From: RPQK01 sp041946865
GTDB lineage: Bacteria; Acidobacteriota; UBA6911; RPQK01
Reading direction: 5' to 3'
Assembly: GCA_041946865.1 (NCBI GenBank)
Contig: JBHGBF010000055.1
Span: 1 to 24,600 of the forward strand
DNA: 24,600 nucleotides
Under the pieces are notes generated by a model that was given only the letters and a program-made list of their open reading frames with translations, was not told where the DNA came from and did not search any database. Shown here one piece after another: positions 7,928 to 15,631 of the stretch (its first letter is position 1; every line of letters starts with the position of its first letter). The position numbers and the translations under genes are program-made.

Positions 7928-9937
7928 TTATCTGGCGTAGTCGTCGAACACAGAGCCATCGGCTATGCGCAACATATTCCACGGGAGATTATCCCTGATA
8001 GCCCTGGCTATGTCATTGTACGTGCCATACCCGTTCTTTTGGCCGATAAGCGACACCCAGTTGGCGGTTGCGTCGGCCTCCAAGTAGATGTTGTGGCTGC
8101 CGCCGGTTCCATCGAGAGCGATCATGCCGTACTCCTGCAAGGCAACCAGGAACATGCGGGCAAATGCCTTGTTCTTCGCATCCAGGTTTGTATATCCATC
8201 GATAACGTCTGCTATTGCATCCACATTGACGCTCGGATCAAGGAAGATGCGGGCACCCATGGGGCAGTTGTAGTTCTGGTTGGCGCCCCATGTTTCGGTC
8301 CGCAAGGCTGGCCAGAACCAACGCGTTGGATGCGGGTAGCCGATGGCGACGCGCATGGCATGGTCGATGCGGCCTCGCTGAATGTCAATAGGTCGGATCA
8401 TTCCAACCGTGTAGCTACAACCCGATCCCGTATTCTGACCGTAGATCTCCGCCTGGCCCAAAGCACGTGCTACCCTGTCGGGCTGGATCGGAATGTCGTC
8501 GAGCATGCGTCCGTCGTTTGCGTAGACCCCAACGCCTCCGCCATTACACGTCACCCGACGCTGCGACGCATTCACAGTCGCCTGCCACATGCGGTATTCG
8601 ACCGGATGACCGTTATAGTCAGGCGAAGACTTGTCCAGGATGACGAGCGGGTAGTCTGAACCGGTGCCCGCCTGAATGTTGCTGGGCGCGTGAACGTTGA
8701 AGTTCCTCCCTGAGATAACCAGAGTCCACACCGGGTCACTCGCCTGGCCTACATATATTGGCGGAGTCTCCCCGCCGACATCGAACCCTAGATTGGCAAA
8801 ATTGTTGGCTATGTTGTTAACGATCGTGCTCGAGTAGGCATACAGAGGGCAGCTGGGCGGGATCGGCTGATACACGGGATGCTCGGGATCGAATGGCCGC
8901 TTCTCTGCCGGATCGCCCGATGGCGGCGGAGTCGTGCCGGGAAGTATCACGAAGAGATCGGCATAGAAGGCGTCGCCTGAAACGGCCCCTGTCTGAGAGA
9001 TCCGTATGTCGAGTGTGTTCCCATTCCCCTGGGGTGTGGCGCTAACGGACAGCTTCTGGAAGTTGTTGCTTAGAACAACACCCGTCGAAGCCCATTCCTG
9101 CACCAATGCTCCACCTGTAGTGAGCTCACGCATGCGGAGTGTGACCGTCTTGCCGACGCTCGATGAGCTGGCCGCCTTCACCCAGGCGCTTCCCTTGTAG
9201 GTTTGGCCGGCGGTTGTGGATGATACGCTCGCAGGGTTGTCATCCACCGTAAAAGAGGTGCCGGTGCTCCGCGTTACCTTAACGACGTAGCCTCCGTCGG
9301 GCGCAAGCATCGCGACGCGCGAGAGCGCCCCCTGCCACGATTCCCAGCCGGTCAGATTGCTTTCAAACGAGGGGTTGGGGACAACATTGTTAGTTGGAGC
9401 CGGAACCAGCTCGAAGAGATCAGCGTAAAAGGCATCCCCGGAAACTGCTCCTCCTTGCGACACACGCATGTCAAGAGTGTTACCACTTCCCACAACAGTG
9501 ACGGTTACAAAGAGTTGCTGGAAAGTATTGGTGAGAGCAACGCCTGGGGAGGTTGTCTCCTTCACCAATCCCCCGGGGGAATTTATCTCGCGCAACTTCA
9601 GATTAACAGTCTTGCCCTGGCTGGAAGTACTCGCGGCCCGTACCCATACGCTTGCCCAGTGCTTTTGTCCTGCAATGGTAGACGCCACCGTGGCGGGGTT
9701 GTCGTCGATGGTAAAAGTGGTGCCTGTGCTACGGGTCACCTTGGCGACGTAGTTCCCATCGGGGGCGCCAGTCAGAGAAACACGCGAAAGGGTGGCCTGC
9801 CACCCTTCCCAGCCAGTGAGGTTGGTTTCAAACGAAGGATTACTGACTTGGGCGGCCACGTGAGCGTCGGTTGAAAGCAGGACAAGGACAGGTAGGACCA
9901 CCATTAGAGATCGGAACAACTTCATCAGCGTACCCAT
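7928..9937 (-). CDS. Secreted protein with two CBM-like modules and an unassigned C-terminal domain
   Basis: This is a 669-residue exported protein. After a signal peptide (about residues 1-30, ending HVAAQ) there are two tandem modules (about 33-178 and 188-334) that are roughly two-thirds identical. Each begins NPSFE(T/S)NLTGWE and ends SGDAFYADLF, which fits galactose-binding-fold carbohydrate-binding modules (CBM4/9-like). A Pro-rich linker (TTPPPSGDP) leads to a C-terminal domain (about 345-669) with motifs GRIDHAMRVAIGYPHP, MGARIFLDPSVNVDA and ALQEYGMIALDG. I recall similar domains in secreted hypothetical proteins of actinobacteria and others, but I cannot assign an enzyme class. I chose ATG 9937 because AAGGAG lies 7 nt upstream; GTG 9943 would be too close to it. 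A 190-nt leader and tandem-palindrome promoter copy C precede the gene. It probably binds, and perhaps cleaves, a polysaccharide. Confidence 0.85.
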   Translation of the reverse strand: MGTLMKLFRSLMVVLPVLVLLSTDAHVAAQVSNPSFETNLTGWEGWQATLSRVSLTGAPDGNYVAKVTRSTGTTFTIDDNPATVASTIAGQKHWASVWVRAASTSSQGKTVNLKLREINSPGGLVKETTSPGVALTNTFQQLFVTVTVVGSGNTLDMRVSQGGAVSGDAFYADLFELVPAPTNNVVPNPSFESNLTGWESWQGALSRVAMLAPDGGYVVKVTRSTGTSFTVDDNPASVSSTTAGQTYKGSAWVKAASSSSVGKTVTLRMRELTTGGALVQEWASTGVVLSNNFQKLSVSATPQGNGNTLDIRISQTGAVSGDAFYADLFVILPGTTPPPSGDPAEKRPFDPEHPVYQPIPPSCPLYAYSSTIVNNIANNFANLGFDVGGETPPIYVGQASDPVWTLVISGRNFNVHAPSNIQAGTGSDYPLVILDKSSPDYNGHPVEYRMWQATVNASQRRVTCNGGGVGVYANDGRMLDDIPIQPDRVARALGQAEIYGQNTGSGCSYTVGMIRPIDIQRGRIDHAMRVAIGYPHPTRWFWPALRTETWGANQNYNCPMGARIFLDPSVNVDAIADVIDGYTNLDAKNKAFARMFLVALQEYGMIALDGTGGSHNIYLEADATANWVSLIGQKNGYGTYNDIARAIRDNLPWNMLRIADGSVFDDYAR

Positions 9938-10066
9938 TTTCACTCTCCTTTCCGGTGAGAGGAAATGAAATAGAAGGAATGGAAGATTCGCGGACTCGAA
10001 ATTTCCAATAGAGGAATTCCAGACTGTCTACGTCGTATACCACCTCCTTCGGCTACGATTGAACAG

Positions 10067-10106
10067 CATGCCACTATCGAAGGCTTTGGCAAGCCCTCTT
10101 TTAGGC
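10067..10106 (-). promoter_or_regulatory. Conserved 5' leader blocks, copy C
   Basis: The minus strand reads GCCTAAAAGAGGG (10106-10094), then ATAGTGGCATG (10077-10067). AAGCC and GGCTT flank the A-rich part of the first block and can pair, and GGCTT-GCCA-AAGCC just after it is a second small hairpin. Block 1 starts about 21 nt from the -10 element, nearly the same distance as in copies A and B. Confidence 0.45.
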
Positions 10107-10126
10107 TTCGGCTGAAGCGGCGGGGG

Positions 10127-10163
10127 AGTGTACTGGGGTTACGTAACCGTCATGTTACGTAAC
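10127..10163 (-). promoter_or_regulatory. Tandem-palindrome promoter, copy C (CBM protein)
   Basis: Perfect palindromes GTTACGTAAC lie at 10138-10147 and 10154-10163, with AGTGTA (TACACT on the minus strand) at 10127-10132 after a 5-bp gap. On the minus strand the 6-bp spacer is ATGACG, the best match to a -35 core among the copies. It directs transcription to the gene starting at 9937 with an unusually long leader of about 180 nt. Confidence 0.8.
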
Positions 10164-10271
10164 CCGCCAGACCCTCAGGGGGCGTAAGTGTGGCATGATG
10201 CAGCGTCCGACAGGGGCGACCAGGCTCGAAAGGCAGATGAAATCAAATGACATCCGCAGAAACGGCAGGGG

Positions 10272-11636
10272 CTATTTCAGCGGCGTGCTGTGATGAGTCA
10301 CAAACTCCGTTTTGAACGGCTCGTCTTTGTCAGACAGTACTTTCAGAAGAACCTGGTAGGAGCGGAGTTGGCGCTCGGTCAGCCCCAGTTTGGCGACCAT
10401 CTCCTGTAATGTTTCCGGCCGGGTGACATATTCGACAGCGGCCAGTGTCCCTGCCGTGCTGTGACTGGTTAGAACCATAATCCTGCGATTGTTCAGAAGG
10501 CCCGGAAAGGAAGCGACGACTGTAAAGCTCTGTGCGTCCCTATGGGAGGGTGTGGAATAGACCTTGGGCTCGCCAGGGCGAGGTCTGAGGTTGAGGAATG
10601 TGAAATAGTCTGGGCTCAGTTCGAAATCCAATGGCTCCGGGAGTCGCCGCATGAGGGGGTTGAACCGGGAGGGCCCCAGGAAAATGATATTGCCATTCTT
10701 GATCGCGTCCCAGCTCGTCAAGTGTACGGGCGTTGCTTTGACGCTCCGCCCGTTTTGCCCGAAAAAAGCAGTCAGCTTCTGAAGCGCGAGGGCATCGCCC
10801 ATTTCAGCATAGTCAAAACGAGGCTTGCTGAGCGAGGGGAACAATTTCTGCAACTTCTGATAGTCCGGGTGGTTTTGCCACTCTTCTGGATCGTTGACTG
10901 AATAGAGTCGAAGGAAAAGGCGGTCCGGTTCGCTCGAAAAGAAGAGGGGGCTACCGACAACGATTACGGTCTCAATCGGCGAAGAGGCGTCAAAGAAGGG
11001 AGCCCAGACTGGGCCGGGTTCAGCGAGCGGCGCCTTGGTCTCGGCTTTCGTTTCCCGAAGCTGTTCCTCTATTCGGCGATTTCGGGAGATCAGGAGCAAA
11101 ACTGAGATGCTGAGCACCACCGTCATGACAGACGTCAGAATCAGGAGGCAGGTCTTTCGGTCGAGTCTGGAAACCAGCCACCCCTTGGCGAGGTGCAGCC
11201 GCGAGACGCCGGAAGCCGGCCCTCGAACTTTGGCGACATAACTTCCCCTCGGCAGTGAAATCACGATCGAATCCCTGGCGCCTTCGACCTCGTAGTACTT
11301 CGCGAGTTTTTCGCGAAGGCGTCCAGCCTCGACCCGGACGATTGGGTCCGCTCTCGGGTCGAAAGATTCGTCCCGGTCAAAGACCGCAAGCCCAACATGA
11401 TATTCCTTGAGTTGCGCGCCTCGTCCCTCGAGGGTTTCCTGGACAACGAAGCGCAGGAAGCGAGTCAGCCTGTCCGAGTGGGCGAAGAGCGGGGTGACCA
11501 GGATCTTGTCGAGTTGAGCGAGAACAGCCTGGTATGAGACGCCCGTTGGCAAACCCTGCCCACTATGACTCTCCTCCCGCTGCCTCTGGGGCGAAGAAGA
11601 TGACTGCACCGCTTCCTTCTCCTTCCTGGATTTCAC
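10272..11636 (-). CDS. Membrane-anchored one-component transcriptional regulator (putative)
   Basis: This 454-residue protein has a cytoplasmic N-terminal domain (about residues 33-138), one transmembrane helix (about 162-184) and a large C-terminal domain outside the cytoplasm (about 205-454). The N-domain carries the pattern RLTRFLRFVVQETLEG, then LKEYHVGLAVFDR, then DPRADPIVRVEAGRLREKL and ISLPRGSYV, which I recognise from acidobacterial and other proteins annotated as winged-helix or putative DNA-binding regulators. The topology resembles CadC/ToxR: DNA binding inside, sensing outside. The C-domain has no family I can name. The start at 11636 is a GTG without a clear ribosome-binding site, so a later start is possible. 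It is divergent from the GH2 gene and shares a 135-bp intergenic region with promoter copy D. Control of the palindrome regulon is an inference from position. Confidence 0.7.
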   Translation of the reverse strand: MKSRKEKEAVQSSSSPQRQREESHSGQGLPTGVSYQAVLAQLDKILVTPLFAHSDRLTRFLRFVVQETLEGRGAQLKEYHVGLAVFDRDESFDPRADPIVRVEAGRLREKLAKYYEVEGARDSIVISLPRGSYVAKVRGPASGVSRLHLAKGWLVSRLDRKTCLLILTSVMTVVLSISVLLLISRNRRIEEQLRETKAETKAPLAEPGPVWAPFFDASSPIETVIVVGSPLFFSSEPDRLFLRLYSVNDPEEWQNHPDYQKLQKLFPSLSKPRFDYAEMGDALALQKLTAFFGQNGRSVKATPVHLTSWDAIKNGNIIFLGPSRFNPLMRRLPEPLDFELSPDYFTFLNLRPRPGEPKVYSTPSHRDAQSFTVVASFPGLLNNRRIMVLTSHSTAGTLAAVEYVTRPETLQEMVAKLGLTERQLRSYQVLLKVLSDKDEPFKTEFVTHHSTPLK

Positions 11637-11700
11637 TATGCTAACAGCCGAAGGAAACCGAAAGCAAAGACAAAGTGGAGCGAGCGCAAAAGATAAGGAT

Positions 11701-11737
11701 CTACCGTTACCTTACTGTTAAGTTACACGAATACACT
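11701..11737 (+). promoter_or_regulatory. Tandem-palindrome promoter, copy D, degenerate (GH2 gene)
   Basis: The -10-like TACACT is at 11732-11737. Five bases upstream is GTTAAGTTAC (11717-11726), 8/10 to the consensus, and a further 6 bp upstream is CTACCGTTAC (11701-11710), 6/10. The element reads towards the GH2 gene at 11772 and keeps the same spacing as the perfect copies, but on the opposite strand. It also lies upstream of the divergent regulator gene, so it could serve autoregulation. Confidence 0.6.
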
Positions 11738-11771
11738 CCCCACCCGCTGGCGGTCTCAACATGATGAAGGC

Positions 11772-13733
11772 ATGAAAAAGTCGCTCTGGATGGTTGTCGC
11801 ACTATCGCTTCTGGGTTCACGCCCGATGATGGGACGAGGTTCGGGTGATTTTCCGGAGATCCCACCGTTTGTCTTACCCGTAGCTCTGACTGACTGGGAT
11901 CCGGGTGAAGATCCGATGGCCAGCCGGCTTTTTCGGACTACCACGACCCGGACGCAGATTTCACTTGGCGGCTTCTGGGACTTTGCAACGGACCCTCTCG
12001 ATAAGGGGGAAAAGCTCTCGTATGCCACGAATTTTCCAGAGCCCGAGACCCGTCTTTGGATCCCGGGCACCTGGAACAGCTACGCGCGATACTGGCATTA
12101 CGAGGGCGCCGCATGGTTACGCCGGTCCTTCGATGTCCCGGTCGACGGTGAAGTACGCATCCGCTTCGGGGGTGTCTTTTATAAGTGCAAGGTTTGGTTG
12201 GACGGCGATTACCTGGGGGGTCATGAAGGCGGTTACAGCCCCTTCGCGGTTGTCAAGAAAGTCACCTGTGGGCGCCATTCCCTGGTTGTTTTGGCCGATA
12301 ACCGACTCGACAACGAGACTCTTCCAAAGGCCGGGGTAGACTGGTTCCCGTATGGCGGAATCCACCGCCCGGTCTACGCCGAGGTCGTGCCTGGGGTTTG
12401 TATCGACAATTTCCATGCGATCACAACGTCGCTGGAATCGGAGAAAGCGCGGCTGACCGTGCGCGCTTATTTGCGCAGCAGTCTCATCCAAAGGGCGGAA
12501 GCGAATCTCGTATTCGAGGTCAATGGACACACGGTCGGATCCCGGGACTGCGAGATAAAACCCGGCCAATCTGAAGTGGAACTGGAAATCGTTCTGGACA
12601 AACCCGTCCTGTGGTCGCCCAGTCGCCCCTATTTATATTGCGGACGCCTGGTCCTTTCCGTCGCTCCGGCACCGCGCGTGCAACGATCGTCAGGCTCGGA
12701 AAGGGGCCAGCCCCATGAACGAGGCGGTCTGCTGGACGATCAGCTCACGCGTTTCGGGCTGCGCAAGTTCGAGCTTGCCGGGCCCCAGATCCTCCTTAAT
12801 GGAAGACCGTTCAAGCTGATGGGAGCCAACCACCATGACGATCATCCTGACTGGGGCTCGGCACTCCCTCCGAATGTGATTCGCCACGACGTGGAGATCT
12901 TGAAGCGAATGGGCGCGAACGCGGCGCGAGGCCATTATCCGCCGGACGAAATCTTCATGGACTACTGCGATCAGGCCGGCCTGGTCTTCATGAACGAGAT
13001 CCCGGCGTGGCAGTATGACTACTCTCAGCTCTCATCGCCGGTAATACAGAAGAAGATGCGCGAGCAGTTTGCCGAAATGGTGCTCCGGGACATGAACCAC
13101 CCGTGTGTTTTCAGCTGGAGCCTGGGAAACGAATGGCGCGAATTCGGAAAGTGCTATGAGGTTGTCAAGGGCCTTACCGATTACGCGCGCCGGCTCGATT
13201 CCACCCGCTTTATCACCTACGTCACCGGCGGTGCCGGGTTTGGACCAGGCAGCGCGCTGCTCGACATCATTTCGACCAACTGGGCCCAGTATCAGTGGTA
13301 CGATCCGTTCACCATTCTGGATGACCATGAGGGGCAGAAGAGCATCGCCCTGCTCGAGGAGCTGCACGCGAGGTTCCCGGACAAGCCGGTGATCTTGACA
13401 GAGTTTGGCGCAGCCGAAGCGCAGGCAGGTTGGCACAACTGGGGTAATGTCAAATGGAGCGAGGAATACCAGGCCCGAAGCGTCGCCGATTCGGCAAGGT
13501 TCGGGTTGGAGAAGCCCTGGACCGCCGGCGGGTGTGTCTGGCAGTTTTGCGAAACGCGAAGCGCCCCGTCACGCTTTCTGGCAGGCCGTCTGCGTGGTTG
13601 GAATGGAAAAGGGATTGTAGACGGATATCGATCCCCCAAAATGGCTTTTTACAAGCTGCAGGAGATCTTCCACAGTCACTCTCCGCAGCCGGATTCTCAG
13701 GATACACACGTTTCGGCCGTACGAGGCAACTGA
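11772..13733 (+). CDS. Exported GH2 glycosidase, beta-glucuronidase/beta-galactosidase-like
   Basis: This 653-residue glycoside hydrolase family 2 enzyme is predicted to remove terminal beta-linked uronic acid or galactose. A signal peptide (about 1-22) is followed by the sugar-binding jelly-roll domain (about 45-210, with WIPGTWNSY and YEGAAWLRRSF), an immunoglobulin-like domain (about 212-300) and the TIM barrel (from about 325). The expected acid/base Glu is E454 in SLGNEW and the nucleophile is E544 in ILTEFG; both are present. Layout and length match UidA-type beta-glucuronidases better than the long LacZ enzymes, but specificity is not decided by sequence. A stretch of about 18 residues (SSGSERGQPHERGG region) before DDQLTRFGLRKFE looks like an extra loop. 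A short leader of about 30 nt follows promoter copy D. The ribosome-binding site (GAAGG) is weak. The gene ends 4 bp from the convergent response-regulator gene. Confidence 0.88.
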   Translation: MKKSLWMVVALSLLGSRPMMGRGSGDFPEIPPFVLPVALTDWDPGEDPMASRLFRTTTTRTQISLGGFWDFATDPLDKGEKLSYATNFPEPETRLWIPGTWNSYARYWHYEGAAWLRRSFDVPVDGEVRIRFGGVFYKCKVWLDGDYLGGHEGGYSPFAVVKKVTCGRHSLVVLADNRLDNETLPKAGVDWFPYGGIHRPVYAEVVPGVCIDNFHAITTSLESEKARLTVRAYLRSSLIQRAEANLVFEVNGHTVGSRDCEIKPGQSEVELEIVLDKPVLWSPSRPYLYCGRLVLSVAPAPRVQRSSGSERGQPHERGGLLDDQLTRFGLRKFELAGPQILLNGRPFKLMGANHHDDHPDWGSALPPNVIRHDVEILKRMGANAARGHYPPDEIFMDYCDQAGLVFMNEIPAWQYDYSQLSSPVIQKKMREQFAEMVLRDMNHPCVFSWSLGNEWREFGKCYEVVKGLTDYARRLDSTRFITYVTGGAGFGPGSALLDIISTNWAQYQWYDPFTILDDHEGQKSIALLEELHARFPDKPVILTEFGAAEAQAGWHNWGNVKWSEEYQARSVADSARFGLEKPWTAGGCVWQFCETRSAPSRFLAGRLRGWNGKGIVDGYRSPKMAFYKLQEIFHSHSPQPDSQDTHVSAVRGN

Positions 13734-13737
13734 CCAG

Positions 13738-14229
13738 CTAGTAGCCCTGACGGGATACGGGGAGCTTCAGGTTGCCGCGCTGGCGGATTCGACAATTCCG
13801 GACCGCGGCAGTGAGGATGCAGGGGTCAGCGGTTTTGGTCAGGTGGGCGACGGCCCCGGCCTTAAGAACAGCCTTGGAGACCCGGGCTTCCTCCAGCATA
13901 GATAGAGCGATTACACTGATGTCAGGAAGTTCGGCACAGATCTGGCGGGTGGCTTCGATTCCGTTCAGGCGGGGCATGCATATATCCATCAGCACGACGT
14001 CCGGCTGTATTCTGCGAGTCATCTCCACGGCGATCTGACCGTCGGACGCTTCGCCGACAACCTCGATATCCGGTTCCCCGCAGAACAGCCTTGCCAGGGC
14101 CTGCCGCATCACGACATGATCATCCACCAGGAGCACCTTGATTCTATTGACGGCTCGACAACTTGTCACGACGACAGTTTCCGTGCCGGCCAGAGCCGGC
14201 CGCCTGAACGAACGGTTGAGGACATCCAT
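13738..14229 (-). CDS. Response regulator consisting of a receiver domain only
   Basis: This 163-residue protein has a CheY-like receiver (about 29-145) of the NarL/FixJ subtype. The acidic pair D36-D37, phospho-acceptor D82 in VVLMDICMP, S110 in place of the usual Thr, and K132 are all visible, so the phosphorylation site looks intact. The LuxR-type DNA-binding helix-turn-helix normally following it is absent: the chain ends RQRGNLKLPVSRQGY. GAGGTGG upstream supports ATG 14229, leaving a 28-residue N-terminal extension before the domain. It is the last gene of the GH36-amidohydrolase-SIS operon, 80 bp after the SIS gene. No histidine kinase is in the window. It may be a remnant of a full regulator or act through protein contacts. 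Confidence 0.85.
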   Translation of the reverse strand: MDVLNRSFRRPALAGTETVVVTSCRAVNRIKVLLVDDHVVMRQALARLFCGEPDIEVVGEASDGQIAVEMTRRIQPDVVLMDICMPRLNGIEATRQICAELPDISVIALSMLEEARVSKAVLKAGAVAHLTKTADPCILTAAVRNCRIRQRGNLKLPVSRQGY

Positions 14230-14309
14230 AACACCACCTCATGAAGCGGGGCTCCCGGCGACGGTCTGCTCGATACGTGCGTGCGACGTTGCCGAAGGCC
14301 CCGCCCGCC

Positions 14310-15569
14310 CTACATCCCGTAAATCTTGACACCATCGACAACCCTGCTGATCGCGCCCCGACGACTGGGGTTGTCGGGATCAAGGCCCAACGCCAGCGCA
14401 AAGCGCAAAGCGAGCACTTGAGGGACGAGCACGTCCAGGGGAGGACGAAGCTCGTCCGGGACGGCATACGACGAAAAGCAGGCGAGATCGATAGCTTCTC
14501 CGTACAGTGCATCTTGACCGGACATTTCGCGACCCACAATCACGTGGTGCTTCCCAAGGCCTTTTTCCCGCAATGTCTGGATGAGGTCAGCCTCGTATCT
14601 GCGCTTGATCGAGTGAGAAGACACCGAAAAAATCACCAGGGTGTCAGAATCGACGAAACTGAGCGGTCCGTGCCGAACGCCCAGGAAGGATTCAGACAAG
14701 GTCGGAATCTGACCGTCGGTCATCTCTAGGATTTTCAGCGCGCCCTCGAGCACGGCCCCTTTTAACGCCCCATCTCCCAGGATGCAGACCCGGCCAAATT
14801 GAGCGATGTCCACTGAAGCCGCCGCGCGAATGCTCGCCGCGAGAAGCTTTGTTCCGATGGTGGCCGATTCCGAGACATGGGCCAGGTAATCCGTCGGCCG
14901 GTCCAGAAAACCCAGCGCCTGCCCGGCCAGGACCATGGTCGTGAAAGAGCTGGTCATGGCCAGGCCCTGGTCGCAGGCCGAGGGGTGGAGCCCGAGGGTG
15001 CATGCGCCCGGAGTCTTGGCATACTTGCGCGCCAGCTCGCTGTCAGGGTTGCACGTCACCAGCAGTTGCCGGTGCTCGGGGAATTTCTCGGACACGATGC
15101 GAGCCACTTCGAAGCTCTCCGGACTGCGTCCGGAACGCGAGAACGAGACGACCAGGCTCCTCGTCTCCGGCTTGAGAAAAGCCGTGGGCTCGAGGATCAG
15201 ATCGGTGGTAGGGACGGTCACAACCGGCCGCTTCAACTCGCGTTCGAGAAAGGATCTCACGGACTCGCCCACGTACCAAGATGATCCGGCGCCGGTGAGG
15301 CAAATCTGGGCCGTTCCGGAGACCAGGCTTGAGAGATCGCCCATGCGGTCGACGACCAGCCTGCCCGACTCCTGCCAGATCCAAGGCTGCTGCAGCATCT
15401 CCCTCGGGGTGTGCGAAAAGCCGTCAGCTGATCGCGCATCGGCAATAGCACAGATCTCCTTCCAGTGGGCATCGATGAACAGACTGTAATCAAGATAATC
15501 CTCCAGCGAAGCGGAACTGCTGCCACGCCTGCCGTCTGTCTTCTTCTTCTCGATTCTAAAATCGGCCAT
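14310..15569 (-). CDS. agaS: SIS-domain sugar-phosphate isomerase/deaminase, AgaS-like
   Basis: This protein of about 419 residues has two sugar isomerase (SIS) domains. The first contains LTGAGSSWYVGE (residues 91-102) and VVSFSRSGRSPES, and the second contains CILGDGALKGAVLEGALKI and LGVRHGPLSF. This matches the tagatose-6-phosphate ketose/aldose isomerase group (AgaS), whose characterised members deaminate galactosamine-6-phosphate. It has no signal peptide and should act in the cytoplasm. I chose ATG 15569 with GGAAGAAGGGG upstream; a TTG at 15599 would add ten residues that read through that ribosome-binding site. It is third in an operon with two exported hydrolases, so it likely handles a released and phosphorylated amino sugar. 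No kinase or phosphotransferase gene is visible nearby. The gene symbol reflects family resemblance. Confidence 0.82.
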   Translation of the reverse strand: MADFRIEKKKTDGRRGSSSASLEDYLDYSLFIDAHWKEICAIADARSADGFSHTPREMLQQPWIWQESGRLVVDRMGDLSSLVSGTAQICLTGAGSSWYVGESVRSFLERELKRPVVTVPTTDLILEPTAFLKPETRSLVVSFSRSGRSPESFEVARIVSEKFPEHRQLLVTCNPDSELARKYAKTPGACTLGLHPSACDQGLAMTSSFTTMVLAGQALGFLDRPTDYLAHVSESATIGTKLLAASIRAAASVDIAQFGRVCILGDGALKGAVLEGALKILEMTDGQIPTLSESFLGVRHGPLSFVDSDTLVIFSVSSHSIKRRYEADLIQTLREKGLGKHHVIVGREMSGQDALYGEAIDLACFSSYAVPDELRPPLDVLVPQVLALRFALALGLDPDNPSRRGAISRVVDGVKIYGM

Positions 15570-15631
15570 TTGTGGATCCCCTTCTTCCTGTTTCTGCAAT
15601 CCCTCAGTTCTTTCTGCATAAGAACCCCGGT

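Noticed and set aside
13738..14229. Frameshifted LuxR-type output domain downstream of the receiver
   Set aside because: Only 4 bp separate the stop from the convergent GH2 stop, and the DNA beyond encodes the GH2 C-terminus, so no hidden helix-turn-helix can be placed there.
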